DNA from: Acidobacteriota bacterium
GTDB taxonomy: Bacteria > Acidobacteriota > Terriglobia > Bryobacterales > Bryobacteraceae
Length of the DNA stretch: 64,000 bases
Direction of reading: 5' to 3'
Assembly: GCA_016213775.1 (NCBI GenBank)
Contig: JACQZR010000222.1
Span: 1 to 64,000 of the forward strand
Shown: in pieces, positions 1 through 9,204 of the stretch
How the letters are laid out: each line of letters opens with the position of its first letter
Numbering within the stretch: the first letter of the stretch is position 1
Position numbers and translations under genes: made by a program
The notes under the pieces: generated by a model
What the model saw: the letters and a program-made list of their open reading frames with translations, nothing else
Told to the model about the DNA's origin: nothing
Databases searched by the model: none

Positions 1-120
1 ATTCAACACGAGAGCCGCCGCGCCCAACATCGATGCGTCAGGGCCGAGGCGCGAGGGGATGAGACGCAGACCGCTCAACTGATACGGCGGCACGCGGCTA
101 CGCAGCTCGGCGCGGGTCAT
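1..120 (-). pseudogene. Duplicated C-terminal piece of a ROK regulator, running off the window
   Basis: Bases 1-119 match bases 201-319, the C-terminal coding part of the adjacent ROK gene, with only scattered substitutions. The minus-strand frame opens with an ATG at 120-118 that overlaps the ROK stop codon (ATGA). It reads the same C-terminal ROK segment (ELRSRVPPYQL, SRLGPDASMLG) up to the window edge. It is therefore either the remnant of a tandem duplication or the end of a second recombined ROK copy. Without sequence to the left, an intact short gene cannot be excluded. Confidence 0.6.
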
Positions 121-1385
121 CGGTAGGCCTCCATCAAAACGCCGCTGGACTTGCGAGGGTGCGAAGGCTCGCGGCCGTGATCGAATCGAGTGAAGAACGA
201 ATTCAACACGAGAGCCGCCGCGCCCAACATCGATGCGTCAGGGCCGAGACGCGAGGGGATGAGGCGCAACCCGCTCAACTGATACGGCGGCACGCGGCTG
301 CGCAGTTCGGCACGGATATCTTCTTCAATCAGCTTCCAGCCTCGAGTGAATGGCTCGCCGAAGATAATGGCTTGCGGGTTGAGAGCGGCGATGAGATTCA
401 CGCAGCCCAAGGCGAGATAGCGGGCAGTTTCGCGCAGGGCTTCGAGCGAACGGGAGTCGCCGTCCAAGGCGGCGTCGACAATGCGTATAGCCTCGTTGGT
501 GACGTTGACTGTGCCGGCGACGGCGCTGCCGCCAGTGCGTTCGCGATAGGCGCGCACCAGGGCTGCGTCGGATGCGTACTGCTCCCAACATCCGCGATTG
601 CCGCAGTTGCAGAGACGGCCATCGGGATAGAGCATGACGTGGCCGAACTCGGCGGCGGCCGAGGACATGCCGCGCAGGATGCGTCCGTCCATCACGACAC
701 CGGTGCCCAACCCGCCCTGCGCGCGGATACAAACAAAGTAGCGGAAGTCGTTGGCTTCCGGGTTGCCGAACCACTGCTCGGCGAGCGCGCAGAGGTTGGC
801 ATTGTTGTCGTACCAGAAGCGCCAGGGGAGGCCACGGCTGAGACGCTTGCCGGCTTCGATTCCGAACCAGCCGATGGACTCGGCGGCAATTACGCGGCCC
901 GCGGACTTATCGACGGATCCCGGAAGCGACACACCGACGCCGATGATGCGGCGGGAACGCCGTCCCCCGGCGAGCGATCGAATTGCGTCCTTAATCTCGT
1001 CGAGCAGGACGTCGGAATTCGCCTTCCACGGGATGCTGCGAAATTCGAGCGTCTCGCCGTTCAGGTTGACGAGAACGACGCGCGATTCCGGGGGCGAGAT
1101 CTCCACTCCCACCGCCATCATCGCGGTGCTCACCAGGCGGAGCTCCGAAGGCGGGCGTCCGGTCTGCGAAGGGCCTTCGCTTTTTTGCTCCTGCACGAGG
1201 CCCTTGCCGATCAGACGGTTGACCACGAAGGTAACGGATGTGCGGGAGAAGCCGGTTTGCCGCGCAATCTCGGCGCGTGAGATGCCGGGTCTGCGGCGAA
1301 TGGAATCGAGCAACAGCCGTTCGTTGGCCTGACGGATAGCAGACTTGCCGAGCGCACCCGAAGTAGTGAAGCTGACGGAGGGCAT
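117..1385 (-). CDS. ROK-family transcriptional regulator (NagC/XylR type)
   Basis: The 422-residue protein starts with a winged helix-turn-helix (about residues 22-75) followed by a ROK sugar-kinase-like fold. The ROK zinc motif is present as C259-x-C261-x4-C266, and the ExGH motif is E246/H249. The usual catalytic NDAN motif reads NNAN (residues 194-197), so the catalytic Asp is Asn. This fits a sugar-responsive repressor rather than a kinase. Its ATG directly follows the stop codon of the TonB-dependent receptor gene (1386-4661), so the two are almost certainly co-transcribed. The regulator may control that uptake gene in response to a sugar, but the effector cannot be read from sequence. 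Confidence 0.9.
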   Translation of the reverse strand: MPSVSFTTSGALGKSAIRQANERLLLDSIRRRPGISRAEIARQTGFSRTSVTFVVNRLIGKGLVQEQKSEGPSQTGRPPSELRLVSTAMMAVGVEISPPESRVVLVNLNGETLEFRSIPWKANSDVLLDEIKDAIRSLAGGRRSRRIIGVGVSLPGSVDKSAGRVIAAESIGWFGIEAGKRLSRGLPWRFWYDNNANLCALAEQWFGNPEANDFRYFVCIRAQGGLGTGVVMDGRILRGMSSAAAEFGHVMLYPDGRLCNCGNRGCWEQYASDAALVRAYRERTGGSAVAGTVNVTNEAIRIVDAALDGDSRSLEALRETARYLALGCVNLIAALNPQAIIFGEPFTRGWKLIEEDIRAELRSRVPPYQLSGLRLIPSRLGPDASMLGAAALVLNSFFTRFDHGREPSHPRKSSGVLMEAYR

Positions 1386-4300
1386 CTACCAGTCTAGCCT
1401 TAAGCCCATGCGGAAGGCCCTTGCGCCGGGCTGATCACCCGTGGAAGCGCCGTTCACGCCACCGACGCCCGAGATGACTCCGCTGGATGCCACCTGCGAG
1501 ATGTTCGTGCCGGGGTTGCTGTAGTTGGGGTGGTTAAAGAAGTTGGTTCCCGTCAATTCCCAACGGACGCGAACGTTCTCGGCGATGGGGAACGTCTTGA
1601 AGATGCCGATGTGCCAGATGTTGACAGCAGGTCCTTTGATGACACCCTTGGCGGCGTTGCCGAACCGGCCGATTGGCGTCGCACCGAAGGCGGAGGAGTC
1701 GAACCAGCGGCCCAGCGTGCGCTGATCCGGGGAGAGGTTGGCATCGCGCAGATGATCGGGTCGGATGGTGACGATTGGCCGTGTGGCATTGCCGGAGAAA
1801 GCGGTGCCGGTGGGGTCGGCGCCTGTCCAGAACGGAGTGAGGAACTGTCCGGAGTAGTAGCTGTAGATACCGCTCAAGTCCCAACCACCAACGGCAAGGT
1901 TGAGCGCGCGGTTCGCGCCGTTAAGCATCGGGCGACCTTTGCCGAACGGAAGCTGGTAGATCCAGTTTGTTGTGAAGCGGTGGGTGGGGATGTCCGGCGC
2001 GACACTGACTTCACGCTGGCGGTCATAGGGGTTTTCGAGCAGTTGGCCGCGCTCCAGGTCGCCAATGTCGCGCGCCCAGACCCACGAGCTCTGGAATTGC
2101 AGGCCGCGAATCATTCGCCGCTCGGCTTCCAGCGTCATGCTGTGGAATTGGTGGCCTGCTCCATTGACGAAGTAGTTGATGGCAGGGTACTGAGAGAACG
2201 GACGGGCTTTCTCGAGGAAGACCCGCGAGTCGGGCACGGGTGAATTGTAGTTGTACCCGTATTCGCCTTGACGCGTGTTGGTGCCGATGTAGGAGGCGCG
2301 GAATCCGGTATCCCAACGGGCATGTTCGATGGTGAAACTGTACTGCATGCTGTAGGGCGTTTGCAGATTCGGGCTCACGGCGGCCGGCAGCGAAACAGAT
2401 GATGGCCCCGCGCCCGCGGCTGGATAGACGGTGGGGAGAATCACCAGCGGGTTATCGGCCGGGTTGTTGAACGGTTGTTCGTTGAGCAGGAACGGTACGT
2501 TGGCCATGGTGAGCTCGCGCGGCGCAACGTCGTAGTAGACACCCGCGCCGGCGCGGATGACGGTGTTGTTGCCCCAGGGCCGGTAGGCGAGGCTGAGACG
2601 GGGCGCGATGTTGTTGCGGTCGCCGCGGATGAGCGTGCTGCCGGGCAGTCCGAGTGTTTTCGCTTCGACGATGTTGACGTAGTTGCGCGGGAACAGTGGA
2701 CTCACTTTGGAGAGCGACCCGTCGCGCACGACGATGGAGCCGGACCCGATGTCGAACATAGCGAGCTGGCCGTTGTCCTCGCGCCAACCGGGATGATACT
2801 GGTAGCGCACGCCGATGTTCATTGTCAGCCTGGAGCTGATCTTGAAATCGTCGGTGATGAAGAAGTCGTATTGCCAGCGGCTGCGGTCGAGGCGCAAAGG
2901 AGGAAACGAACGCTGGGCAGTGGATGGGATGCCGAGCAGGAAATCGCCGTAGGGCTGTCCGGTGTAGCGATTGGAGAACTGCAGGTTGCCGTAGAGATTG
3001 CCGTCGGCAGCGTAGTTGTCGGCTTCCACATAAGTAAGGTTGAAACCGAACTTCATGTGGTGGCGGCCCTTGAAGAGGCTGACGTGGTCCTGCAGGTTCT
3101 GAAGATGGTTGGTGGCGCCGGGGTTGCGGAAGTTGCCCTGGGAAATGTTGGTGAGCGCGAGTCCGGCGAAGGAGACGTTGAGGATGCCGGGGATCTCATC
3201 GGGGATGTTGGGCGCAAGGCCGCGCAAGCCGAACTCCTGTGCGAACTGCTTTCCATTGATGGGCGGGAAGATGGGGAGGTTGTTGGTGGCGATGCCCCAC
3301 CGCAATTCGTTGAGCAGGGTTGGCGCGAAGGTGTGGGTGTAGGCGATGGTGGCCGCGTGGTTCTTCCGTTTCGCGTAGCCGGCGGGGATGGTGGGCAGGG
3401 TGCCGGTGAAGGTGTCGGTGCGGAAGTCCTGGAGCGTGTAGCGGCCCATTAACGAATCCTTGTCGCCGAACTTGTGATCGCCGCGGATCATGTAATAGTC
3501 CTGTTTCATGGCGGGAAGGCTGAGGTTTTCGCGGTAGTTCTGATTCTGCAGAATCGCGGTGTTGCCGAAGTTGGGCTGCGGATAGAAGCGATTCTGCAAG
3601 GCCACTGCTGTTGCGTTCAGGCGGCTGGCGGGAATGCGATTCCCAGGGAACGGCTGGCGGCTGGCGAACGGGTCAACCACCGGGGCCGTGAGTCCGGAGA
3701 AGTCGCCGGAACGCCACGGCACGAGCGGCACGGTGGGTGAGAAGCTCTGCGTAGTCACGCTGCCTTTAAAGCTCTCAAACGATCCGAAGACGAAGGTGCG
3801 GTTGCGTCCGTTGTAAAGCTTGGGGATGAAGACGGGGCCGCCGGCGCTGCCGCCGGGCAGGTGCGAGATACCTGTGGGCCGCGCGGGTGCGAACGGGTTA
3901 CGGGCGCGGAACCAGGGCGTGCTGTAGTAATCGAACAGGCTGCCATGGAAGGTGTTGGTGCCGCCCTTGGTGATCATGGTGACTTGGCCTATGGTGCCGA
4001 ACTCGGCGGTGTTGCTGGCTGAATCGATGCGCACTTCCTGGAATGATTCGACGTAGTTGGCGAGCGGACCAATCTGGGTTTCGGTGATGCCATCGCTCAT
4101 CGTGGTGCCGTCGATGCTCCAGTGGGACTGATTGGTACGGCTGCCGGCGAAGCGAATGGTGGAGCCGGCGGAGGCCTGAAGCACGTTCGGCGCAAGGGAG
4201 AGTTGGGCCCAGATGGCGCGCGAGTTGAGGGGCATGTCGCGAAGCTGCGCCACGTCGCGGGTATCGGAGATTCGCGCGGTCTCGGTTTCGATGAGGGTCG

Positions 4301-4661
4301 CACCGCCGCGCACTTCGACGGCGGATTCCACAGTGCCCACGGGAAGCTGGAGATCGACACGCCGCACATCGCGGCCGGCAACCGTGATGTCCTGGACGAC
4401 GAATTCGCGGAAGCCTGGTTTAGTGGCACGGAGCGAGTAGGTTCCTTCGCGTAATTGCGTGATGGTGTAGACGCCTTCAGAGTTGGAGACTGCAGTCGTT
4501 TTGATGCCGGTTTCGTGATGAGTTGCGGTGACCGTTACACCAGGCATGCTGGCGCCGGATGGATCGGTGGCGGTTCCGGTGAGGGTGGCGAAAGTGGTTT
4601 GCGCGGGGGCGTAGGCCGCCGCGGCGAGAACGAGCAGCAGATGGCGAACGGTGGATGTCAT
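1386..4661 (-). CDS. Oar-like TonB-dependent outer-membrane receptor
   Basis: The 1091-residue protein has a signal peptide ending near APAQ. A carboxypeptidase-regulatory/CNA-B-like domain follows (residues about 24-115, with TGTATDPSGA and the YTITQLREGTYSL strand pattern). Next come a plug domain and a long beta-barrel ending in a terminal aromatic (RLDW), as expected for outer-membrane insertion. This architecture is the Oar-like receptor expanded in Acidobacteriota. Such proteins are thought to import large or oligomeric ligands with TonB energy. It is the first gene of an operon with the ROK regulator, which suggests a carbohydrate ligand. The substrate cannot be inferred further. Confidence 0.9.
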   Translation of the reverse strand: MTSTVRHLLLVLAAAAYAPAQTTFATLTGTATDPSGASMPGVTVTATHHETGIKTTAVSNSEGVYTITQLREGTYSLRATKPGFREFVVQDITVAGRDVRRVDLQLPVGTVESAVEVRGGATLIETETARISDTRDVAQLRDMPLNSRAIWAQLSLAPNVLQASAGSTIRFAGSRTNQSHWSIDGTTMSDGITETQIGPLANYVESFQEVRIDSASNTAEFGTIGQVTMITKGGTNTFHGSLFDYYSTPWFRARNPFAPARPTGISHLPGGSAGGPVFIPKLYNGRNRTFVFGSFESFKGSVTTQSFSPTVPLVPWRSGDFSGLTAPVVDPFASRQPFPGNRIPASRLNATAVALQNRFYPQPNFGNTAILQNQNYRENLSLPAMKQDYYMIRGDHKFGDKDSLMGRYTLQDFRTDTFTGTLPTIPAGYAKRKNHAATIAYTHTFAPTLLNELRWGIATNNLPIFPPINGKQFAQEFGLRGLAPNIPDEIPGILNVSFAGLALTNISQGNFRNPGATNHLQNLQDHVSLFKGRHHMKFGFNLTYVEADNYAADGNLYGNLQFSNRYTGQPYGDFLLGIPSTAQRSFPPLRLDRSRWQYDFFITDDFKISSRLTMNIGVRYQYHPGWREDNGQLAMFDIGSGSIVVRDGSLSKVSPLFPRNYVNIVEAKTLGLPGSTLIRGDRNNIAPRLSLAYRPWGNNTVIRAGAGVYYDVAPRELTMANVPFLLNEQPFNNPADNPLVILPTVYPAAGAGPSSVSLPAAVSPNLQTPYSMQYSFTIEHARWDTGFRASYIGTNTRQGEYGYNYNSPVPDSRVFLEKARPFSQYPAINYFVNGAGHQFHSMTLEAERRMIRGLQFQSSWVWARDIGDLERGQLLENPYDRQREVSVAPDIPTHRFTTNWIYQLPFGKGRPMLNGANRALNLAVGGWDLSGIYSYYSGQFLTPFWTGADPTGTAFSGNATRPIVTIRPDHLRDANLSPDQRTLGRWFDSSAFGATPIGRFGNAAKGVIKGPAVNIWHIGIFKTFPIAENVRVRWELTGTNFFNHPNYSNPGTNISQVASSGVISGVGGVNGASTGDQPGARAFRMGLRLDW

Positions 4662-4780
4662 GGAGCACCTTCCCAGAGGAGACCGACCTGTGATTCGACC
4701 TTTAGCCGATTACTGTACAAATACATCATTTCGCTTATGGCTGCAAGGGGCAGGGTTCGGATGAAGGGCCGGGGGGCGGA

Positions 4781-4835
4781 TTGGCTGGCCTGGAAAGGCC
4801 AGCCGCGGCCAGGATTGGCCGCCCCACATAACGGC
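4781..4835. repeat. REP-like twin-hairpin element, copy 1
   Basis: This element consists of two adjacent hairpins. The first has stem GGCTGGCCT / AGGCCAGCC around a 4-nt loop, and the second has stem GCGGCCA / TGGCCGC around GGAT. They are followed by a conserved CCCCACA tail. Nearly identical copies lie at 6580-6634, 18096-18150 and 30071-30124, all intergenic. This copy sits in the divergent gap between the receptor and tannase genes. No protein is encoded. Confidence 0.85.
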
Positions 4836-4883
4836 CGAATGTCCTGTGCATAATTTTGGTTTATCACCGCACAAACAGTTTGG

Positions 4884-4912
4884 TTGTCATCGAAGGGGAA
4901 AGCGGGTATAGT
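4884..4912 (+). promoter_or_regulatory. Sigma-70-type promoter of the tannase gene
   Basis: A -35 hexamer TTGTCA (4884-4889) and a -10 hexamer TATAGT (4907-4912) are separated by 17 bp. The -10 ends only 8 bases before the ATG at 4921. A normally placed transcription start would fall at or within a base or two of the start codon, giving a leaderless or near-leaderless mRNA. Confidence 0.65.
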
Positions 4913-4920
4913 GCAGGGAT

Positions 4921-6477
4921 ATGATTCGCTTACTCGTGTTGGCCGCGATGGCGGCTATGTGCGCCAGCGCGCAACAGGATGCCGTTTTTATTCGCCCGGC
5001 TGGCGGGGCGCAACCCGGTGCGCCGCGGATGCAGTGCAAGGCGCTGCAAGCGGTGAGCGAGTTCGAGTTCACCATTGAGAGCGCTGTGATGGTGCCGGCC
5101 GAGGGCGCGACTCCGGAGTTCTGCCGGGTGATGGGGATGATTCAGCCGGAGATCCGGTTCGAGGTTGCACTTCCTTCGACGTGGAACCGCCGGTTTCACC
5201 TTACAGGCAACGGGGGCTACGCGGGCGATTCGCTGGATTCGCCGCAACGGCTGATGCTACGGTCAATCGCGATGCGGCGCGGGTTTGCGGCCGCGGTCAC
5301 CAATACGGGACATGATGGACGAGAGGAGCCGCTAGCGTCCTTCGCCGTCAACCGGCAGAAGCTCCTCGACTATGCATTCCGGTCGTTGCATTTGACGACG
5401 GTTGCGGGCAAACGGATCGCGGAGACCTACTACGGGGCGCGACCTTCGCATTCGTATTATCAAGGTTGCTCCACCGGCGGTCGGCAGGGGCTGATCCTCG
5501 CGCAGCGATTTCCGCAAGATTTTGACGGGATTGTCGCCGGCGCTCCCGTGTTGGACTTCACGGGCACGATGACGCGTTTCGCGTGCACGGCGAATGCGCT
5601 TGCCGAGGCTCCGATCCCGTACGCCAAGCTTGCGTATCTGGCCGAGCGGATCTACGAGTTGTGCGATGCGAAGGATGGATTAAAGGATGGGATCATCGAC
5701 GATCCGCGGCAGTGCGGGTTCCGGCCTGCGCGGGATCTGGCGCGTTGCGCCGGCTCGGACAACGCTCGCTGCTTTAGTGATGCGCAGATTGGAGCGCTGG
5801 AGAAGATTTATGGAGACATCACGAGCAACGGCCAGTTGGTCCATCCGGGCTGGCCGGTGAGCGCGGAAGTGGCTGGTGCGAACGGCAAGAGCGGATGGGA
5901 CCAATGGATCATTCGCGAGAACGGGGAGAAGACGATTGCCCACGGGTTTGCCGAGAGCTTCTTCCGCTATATGGCTTTTCCGCGCAAGGATCAGGGGATT
6001 GAGCTGCGCCAGTTGGACGTGAACAAACATTGGCCGCAGCTCAGTTGGATCCGCACTATTCTTGATGCGACGGATCCGGATCTTACGGCGTTCGGCGATC
6101 GGAAAGGGAAGCTGCTGATGTACTTTGGGTGGGCTGATCAGTCGCTGAATGCGCAGATGGGCGTGAACTACTACGAGAGCGTCTTGAAGAAGCTTGGGCC
6201 GAAGACGAGGGAGTTTTTCCGGCTGTTCATGCAGCCGGGAGTGTTTCATTGTGGTGGCGGCGTGGGGGCAGGGTCGTTTGAACCGCTTCCGATTCTGGTG
6301 GACTGGGTGGAGAACGGCAAGGCGCCGGATCGGATCACGGGTTCGCAAGTGGTGGATGGGAAGACTCTGCGAACGCGTCCGCTGTGCCCGTATCCTCAGG
6401 TGGCGCGATACAACGGCAGTGGCAGTGTGAATGAGGCGGTGAATTTCCGGTGCGTTGAGCCGGAGGTGTCCCGATGA
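4921..6477 (+). CDS. Tannase/feruloyl esterase family secreted hydrolase
   Basis: The 518-residue protein has a short signal peptide (MIRLLVLAAMAAMCASA). It carries the tannase-family nucleophile elbow GCSTGGRQG near residue 180. It also has the downstream acidic region (YFGWADQS) and the C-terminal histidine block (MQPGVFHCGGG) that complete the serine-hydrolase triad of PF07519. The length is normal for the family. It probably cleaves ester bonds of plant-derived phenolics in the periplasm or outside the cell. It lies alone between divergent and convergent neighbours, downstream of a clear promoter. Confidence 0.88.
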   Translation: MIRLLVLAAMAAMCASAQQDAVFIRPAGGAQPGAPRMQCKALQAVSEFEFTIESAVMVPAEGATPEFCRVMGMIQPEIRFEVALPSTWNRRFHLTGNGGYAGDSLDSPQRLMLRSIAMRRGFAAAVTNTGHDGREEPLASFAVNRQKLLDYAFRSLHLTTVAGKRIAETYYGARPSHSYYQGCSTGGRQGLILAQRFPQDFDGIVAGAPVLDFTGTMTRFACTANALAEAPIPYAKLAYLAERIYELCDAKDGLKDGIIDDPRQCGFRPARDLARCAGSDNARCFSDAQIGALEKIYGDITSNGQLVHPGWPVSAEVAGANGKSGWDQWIIRENGEKTIAHGFAESFFRYMAFPRKDQGIELRQLDVNKHWPQLSWIRTILDATDPDLTAFGDRKGKLLMYFGWADQSLNAQMGVNYYESVLKKLGPKTREFFRLFMQPGVFHCGGGVGAGSFEPLPILVDWVENGKAPDRITGSQVVDGKTLRTRPLCPYPQVARYNGSGSVNEAVNFRCVEPEVSR

Positions 6478-6540
6478 GTCAGGGCGCAAAGCGCAAGACG
6501 ACGCGGCAGACCTGGGGGTCCGCGCCACGCGGGGCCGGGC

Positions 6541-6671
6541 AGGATTCCATCCTACTCAGGGCAGGATCCCATCCTGCTCTTGGCTGGCCTGGAAAGGCCA
6601 GCCGCGGCCAGGATTGGCCGCCCCACACGACGGCGTAATGTACAAACTCCAGGGACAGGATTTCCATCCTG
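6541..6671. repeat. AGGAT/ATCCT short palindromes flanking a REP-like element
   Basis: The 209-bp gap 6478-6686 holds no gene. It contains three short palindromes, AGGAT-TCC-ATCCT (6541-6553), CAGGAT-CCC-ATCCTG (6562-6576) and CAGGAT-TTCC-ATCCTG (6656-6671). The last two flank the REP-like copy at 6580-6634. The arrangement between two convergent genes fits intergenic mosaic repeats, with possible bidirectional transcript ends. Confidence 0.6.
6580..6634. repeat. REP-like twin-hairpin element, copy 2
   Basis: The two-hairpin core is the same as at 4781-4835, followed by CCCCACACGACGGC, a tail identical to copy 3. It lies between the convergent tannase and hydroxyproline-dehydrogenase genes. 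Confidence 0.85.
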
Positions 6672-6686
6672 CGCCACGTTGGACCA

Positions 6687-8099
6687 TCAAAGCAGATGGC
6701 GGGCTTCGACGGGGTAGAGCGGCGGGCGGACGCTGTCAGCAGGCCAGCCGCGCAGGTACTCCACCGCGGGTCCGCAGATACGTCCTTGGCAGGGGCCCAT
6801 GCCGCAGCGGGTTTGCAGTTTGAGGTCGCGCCAGGAGCGATGGTCCAGGATCTTCGCGAGGTGCACGTCTTCGCAGCGGCAAACGATGGTGTCCGGCGTA
6901 GTGATGGCGGCGAGTTCCGGACGCAGAGCGAAGGCGGTGTCCAATTGACGCCGGAACAAATTCCCTCGATCGCGTTTTGGGAATCCGGCACGGGCCAGTG
7001 CGGTTTGGCCGGTGGCGGCGTAGCCTGCGATGAGGCCTTCGGCGATGGCTTTGTCCACGCCGCCGATACCAGTGGGTTCGCCGGCGCAGTAGATGTTGTC
7101 CACTGTGGTTTGCTGCGAGTGGTTGACAGCGACGTAGCCGTCGTCGATGCGGCAGCCGAGCAGGGCGGCGAGTTCCGTGTTGGGGACGAGTCCGAAGCCG
7201 CACGCTAGGTAGTCACAGTCGAGGGTTCGGCCGCCGTTGAGCGTGACACCCTGTAGCCGGCCTTCGCCCTGGGCGCGGGTCACCCAGGTGGACATGCGAT
7301 ACCGGATGGCGCCGAGCTGCGCGCGCAGTTTTACGGCCTGCAGCAGCTTGGATGGATTGCGAAGCAGTAGAGTGAGGAAATCATTGCGGCGGGCGCGCGT
7401 GGTTTGTTCCGCGATCAGGCTGATGCGCGCGCCGCGCTTCTTGAGGTAGGCCGCGACGGCGAGCAGCAGCGGTCCGGAGCCGGCGACAACGACACGTTTG
7501 CCTTCGACAGGCAGTCCGGTTTTCACGAGCGCCTGGAGGCCGCCTGCGCCGAAGACTCCAGGGAGCGTCCAGCCCGGGAATGGGAGGAAGCGTTCGCGCG
7601 CTCCGGTGGCGAGAATCAACTTGTTGTAAGTGATGTGGACGCGCTGCGAGGGCGATCCGCGCTCGGCCCACAGCCCGTTTGGTGTGGATGCAGTTGCGTA
7701 GATGCGCGTGCCGGGGAGGAAATTGGATTCGAGCCGGGCGGCACGTTGCGCCCATTCCGCGGGCAGCGCGTTGCGCCAGATTTGACCACCGGCGGCCGGG
7801 TTGTCGTCCACCATGCCAGCGGTTACGCCGCTTTGCGATGCAGCCCAGAGTGCGGCGAGGCCGGCGGGTCCCGCGCCAACGACGAGGACATCGAAGTGCG
7901 CTTGATGGGGCGCCGTCGACGGAGGTTGATCCATCAGGGTCTGGCAAGTGCGCTGATGCGGTGAGCCATCCACGGTTGCGCGGCATTCCATGCAGACGCC
8001 CATTCCACAGAGGGGAGCACGCGGCTCACCGCTGACCGATGTGTGGAATGCCGCTCCGTCGCAAAGCATCTTCGCGGCGATGGTGCGTTGCTCAGACAT
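6687..8099 (-). CDS. D-hydroxyproline dehydrogenase-type subunit, fused 2Fe-2S / FAD / BFD-like ferredoxin
   Basis: The 470-residue protein fuses three redox modules. An N-terminal 2Fe-2S domain has cysteines C31, C36, C39 and C52. A pyridine-nucleotide-disulfide-type FAD domain follows (VGAGPAG near residue 74, and a second Rossmann segment VVAGSGP). A C-terminal BFD-like 2Fe-2S domain has C-R-C-E and CGMGPCQGRIC. In the HcnABC and LhpBEF enzymes the small ferredoxin-like subunit and the FAD/BFD subunit are normally separate polypeptides. The start overlaps the 3' end of the next FAD oxidase gene by 8 bp, so they are translationally coupled. The operon context points to oxidation of cis-4-hydroxy-D-proline. 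Confidence 0.8.
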   Translation of the reverse strand: MSEQRTIAAKMLCDGAAFHTSVSGEPRAPLCGMGVCMECRATVDGSPHQRTCQTLMDQPPSTAPHQAHFDVLVVGAGPAGLAALWAASQSGVTAGMVDDNPAAGGQIWRNALPAEWAQRAARLESNFLPGTRIYATASTPNGLWAERGSPSQRVHITYNKLILATGARERFLPFPGWTLPGVFGAGGLQALVKTGLPVEGKRVVVAGSGPLLLAVAAYLKKRGARISLIAEQTTRARRNDFLTLLLRNPSKLLQAVKLRAQLGAIRYRMSTWVTRAQGEGRLQGVTLNGGRTLDCDYLACGFGLVPNTELAALLGCRIDDGYVAVNHSQQTTVDNIYCAGEPTGIGGVDKAIAEGLIAGYAATGQTALARAGFPKRDRGNLFRRQLDTAFALRPELAAITTPDTIVCRCEDVHLAKILDHRSWRDLKLQTRCGMGPCQGRICGPAVEYLRGWPADSVRPPLYPVEARHLL

Positions 8100-9204
8100 T
8101 GGCGAACCTCGCGGGCAGATACGGTTCGATGGGGATGGCGGGCGGGCGATGCATCATGTGGTCTGTGAGGATTGCGGCGGTTCCAAGCGATGTGGTGATG
8201 CCGAGTCCTTCGTGTCCGGTGGCGAGATAGAGGCCATCGTGTGATGGATGCGGTCCGATGAGCGGCAGCGAGTCAGGTGTGGCGGCGCGGAAGCCGGTCC
8301 AGGTGCGGATGATGCTCATGTTTTGCAGTCCGGGCATGTACTCAAACGCGCGAGCCAACATGCGCGCGAGGAATCGCGGTTCCACTTCTGAATGCTCGAT
8401 GTCGAACTGGCGGGAGGAACCGATGAGAAGCTGACCGGTGGCACGCGGTTGAACGTTGAATGCGACGGATTCGTTGTCGTGGCCATGGGCGCTTTTCAGA
8501 TATCCGAGCTCCACGAGTTGGTGATGGACGAAGCCGGGGTAACGGTCGGTGATGGCGAGGTGGCCTTTGCGCGGGCGCACAGGAACGTTGGGGAGCAATT
8601 GCCGGGACCAGTGCCCGCAGGCAACGATGACGCTGCCGGCGTCGATGTGAGTGTCGTCATCGAGGTGGACGCGGCGTCCGTCGACACGCGTGGCACGCAC
8701 GCCGAGACGCATGTGCGCACCCGCGGCCTTGGCACGCTGCATCAGCCAGGCGGCGGCGCAGGGTGCGTAGATCACACTGTCCTGGGGTACGAGGAAACCG
8801 CCGGCGAGTCCAGGACGGAGGTTAGGTTCGGCCTCGACGACGGCTCTCGCGTCGAGGGTATGCACGGGGACACCGCGCTGCGTGTAAAAAGCCTGCTTGG
8901 TATGGACCGCCTGCATCTCCTCGTCGTCGGCGGCCACCCAGAGCGTGCCGGCGTTCTGCCACTCGACACTGGCAGGCAGTTCCTTGATGCGCGCGCGCCA
9001 CAGCGATTGCGAATAGCGCGTGAGAGCGAACTGCGCTTCGGAATCATCCATCACAGTGATGTGTCCCATGCCGGCTGCGGTGGCTCCCGCTCCGACCACG
9101 CCAGCTTCAATAACCGTGACACGAAGCTTCTGCCGGGACAGGCTTTCGGCACACGATGCGCCGACGAGGCCCGCTCCGAGAATGACTACGTCGGCAGCGC
9201 TCAT
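8092..9204 (-). CDS. FAD-dependent D-amino-acid (D-hydroxyproline) dehydrogenase catalytic subunit
   Basis: The 370-residue DAO-family protein has an N-terminal dinucleotide-binding motif GAGLVGAS and the C-terminal glycine-rich substrate/FAD segment ([15 protein letters not shown]). This is typical of the beta subunit of HcnC/LhpB-type dehydrogenases. Its ATG overlaps the stop of the epimerase gene (ATGA at 9204-9201). Its own stop lies inside the start of the fused iron-sulfur/FAD subunit. It would oxidise cis-4-hydroxy-D-proline to 1-pyrroline-4-hydroxy-2-carboxylate and pass electrons to the fused subunit. Assignment to hydroxyproline rather than another D-amino acid rests on the neighbours. 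Confidence 0.8.
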   Translation of the reverse strand: MSAADVVILGAGLVGASCAESLSRQKLRVTVIEAGVVGAGATAAGMGHITVMDDSEAQFALTRYSQSLWRARIKELPASVEWQNAGTLWVAADDEEMQAVHTKQAFYTQRGVPVHTLDARAVVEAEPNLRPGLAGGFLVPQDSVIYAPCAAAWLMQRAKAAGAHMRLGVRATRVDGRRVHLDDDTHIDAGSVIVACGHWSRQLLPNVPVRPRKGHLAITDRYPGFVHHQLVELGYLKSAHGHDNESVAFNVQPRATGQLLIGSSRQFDIEHSEVEPRFLARMLARAFEYMPGLQNMSIIRTWTGFRAATPDSLPLIGPHPSHDGLYLATGHEGLGITTSLGTAAILTDHMMHRPPAIPIEPYLPARFANV

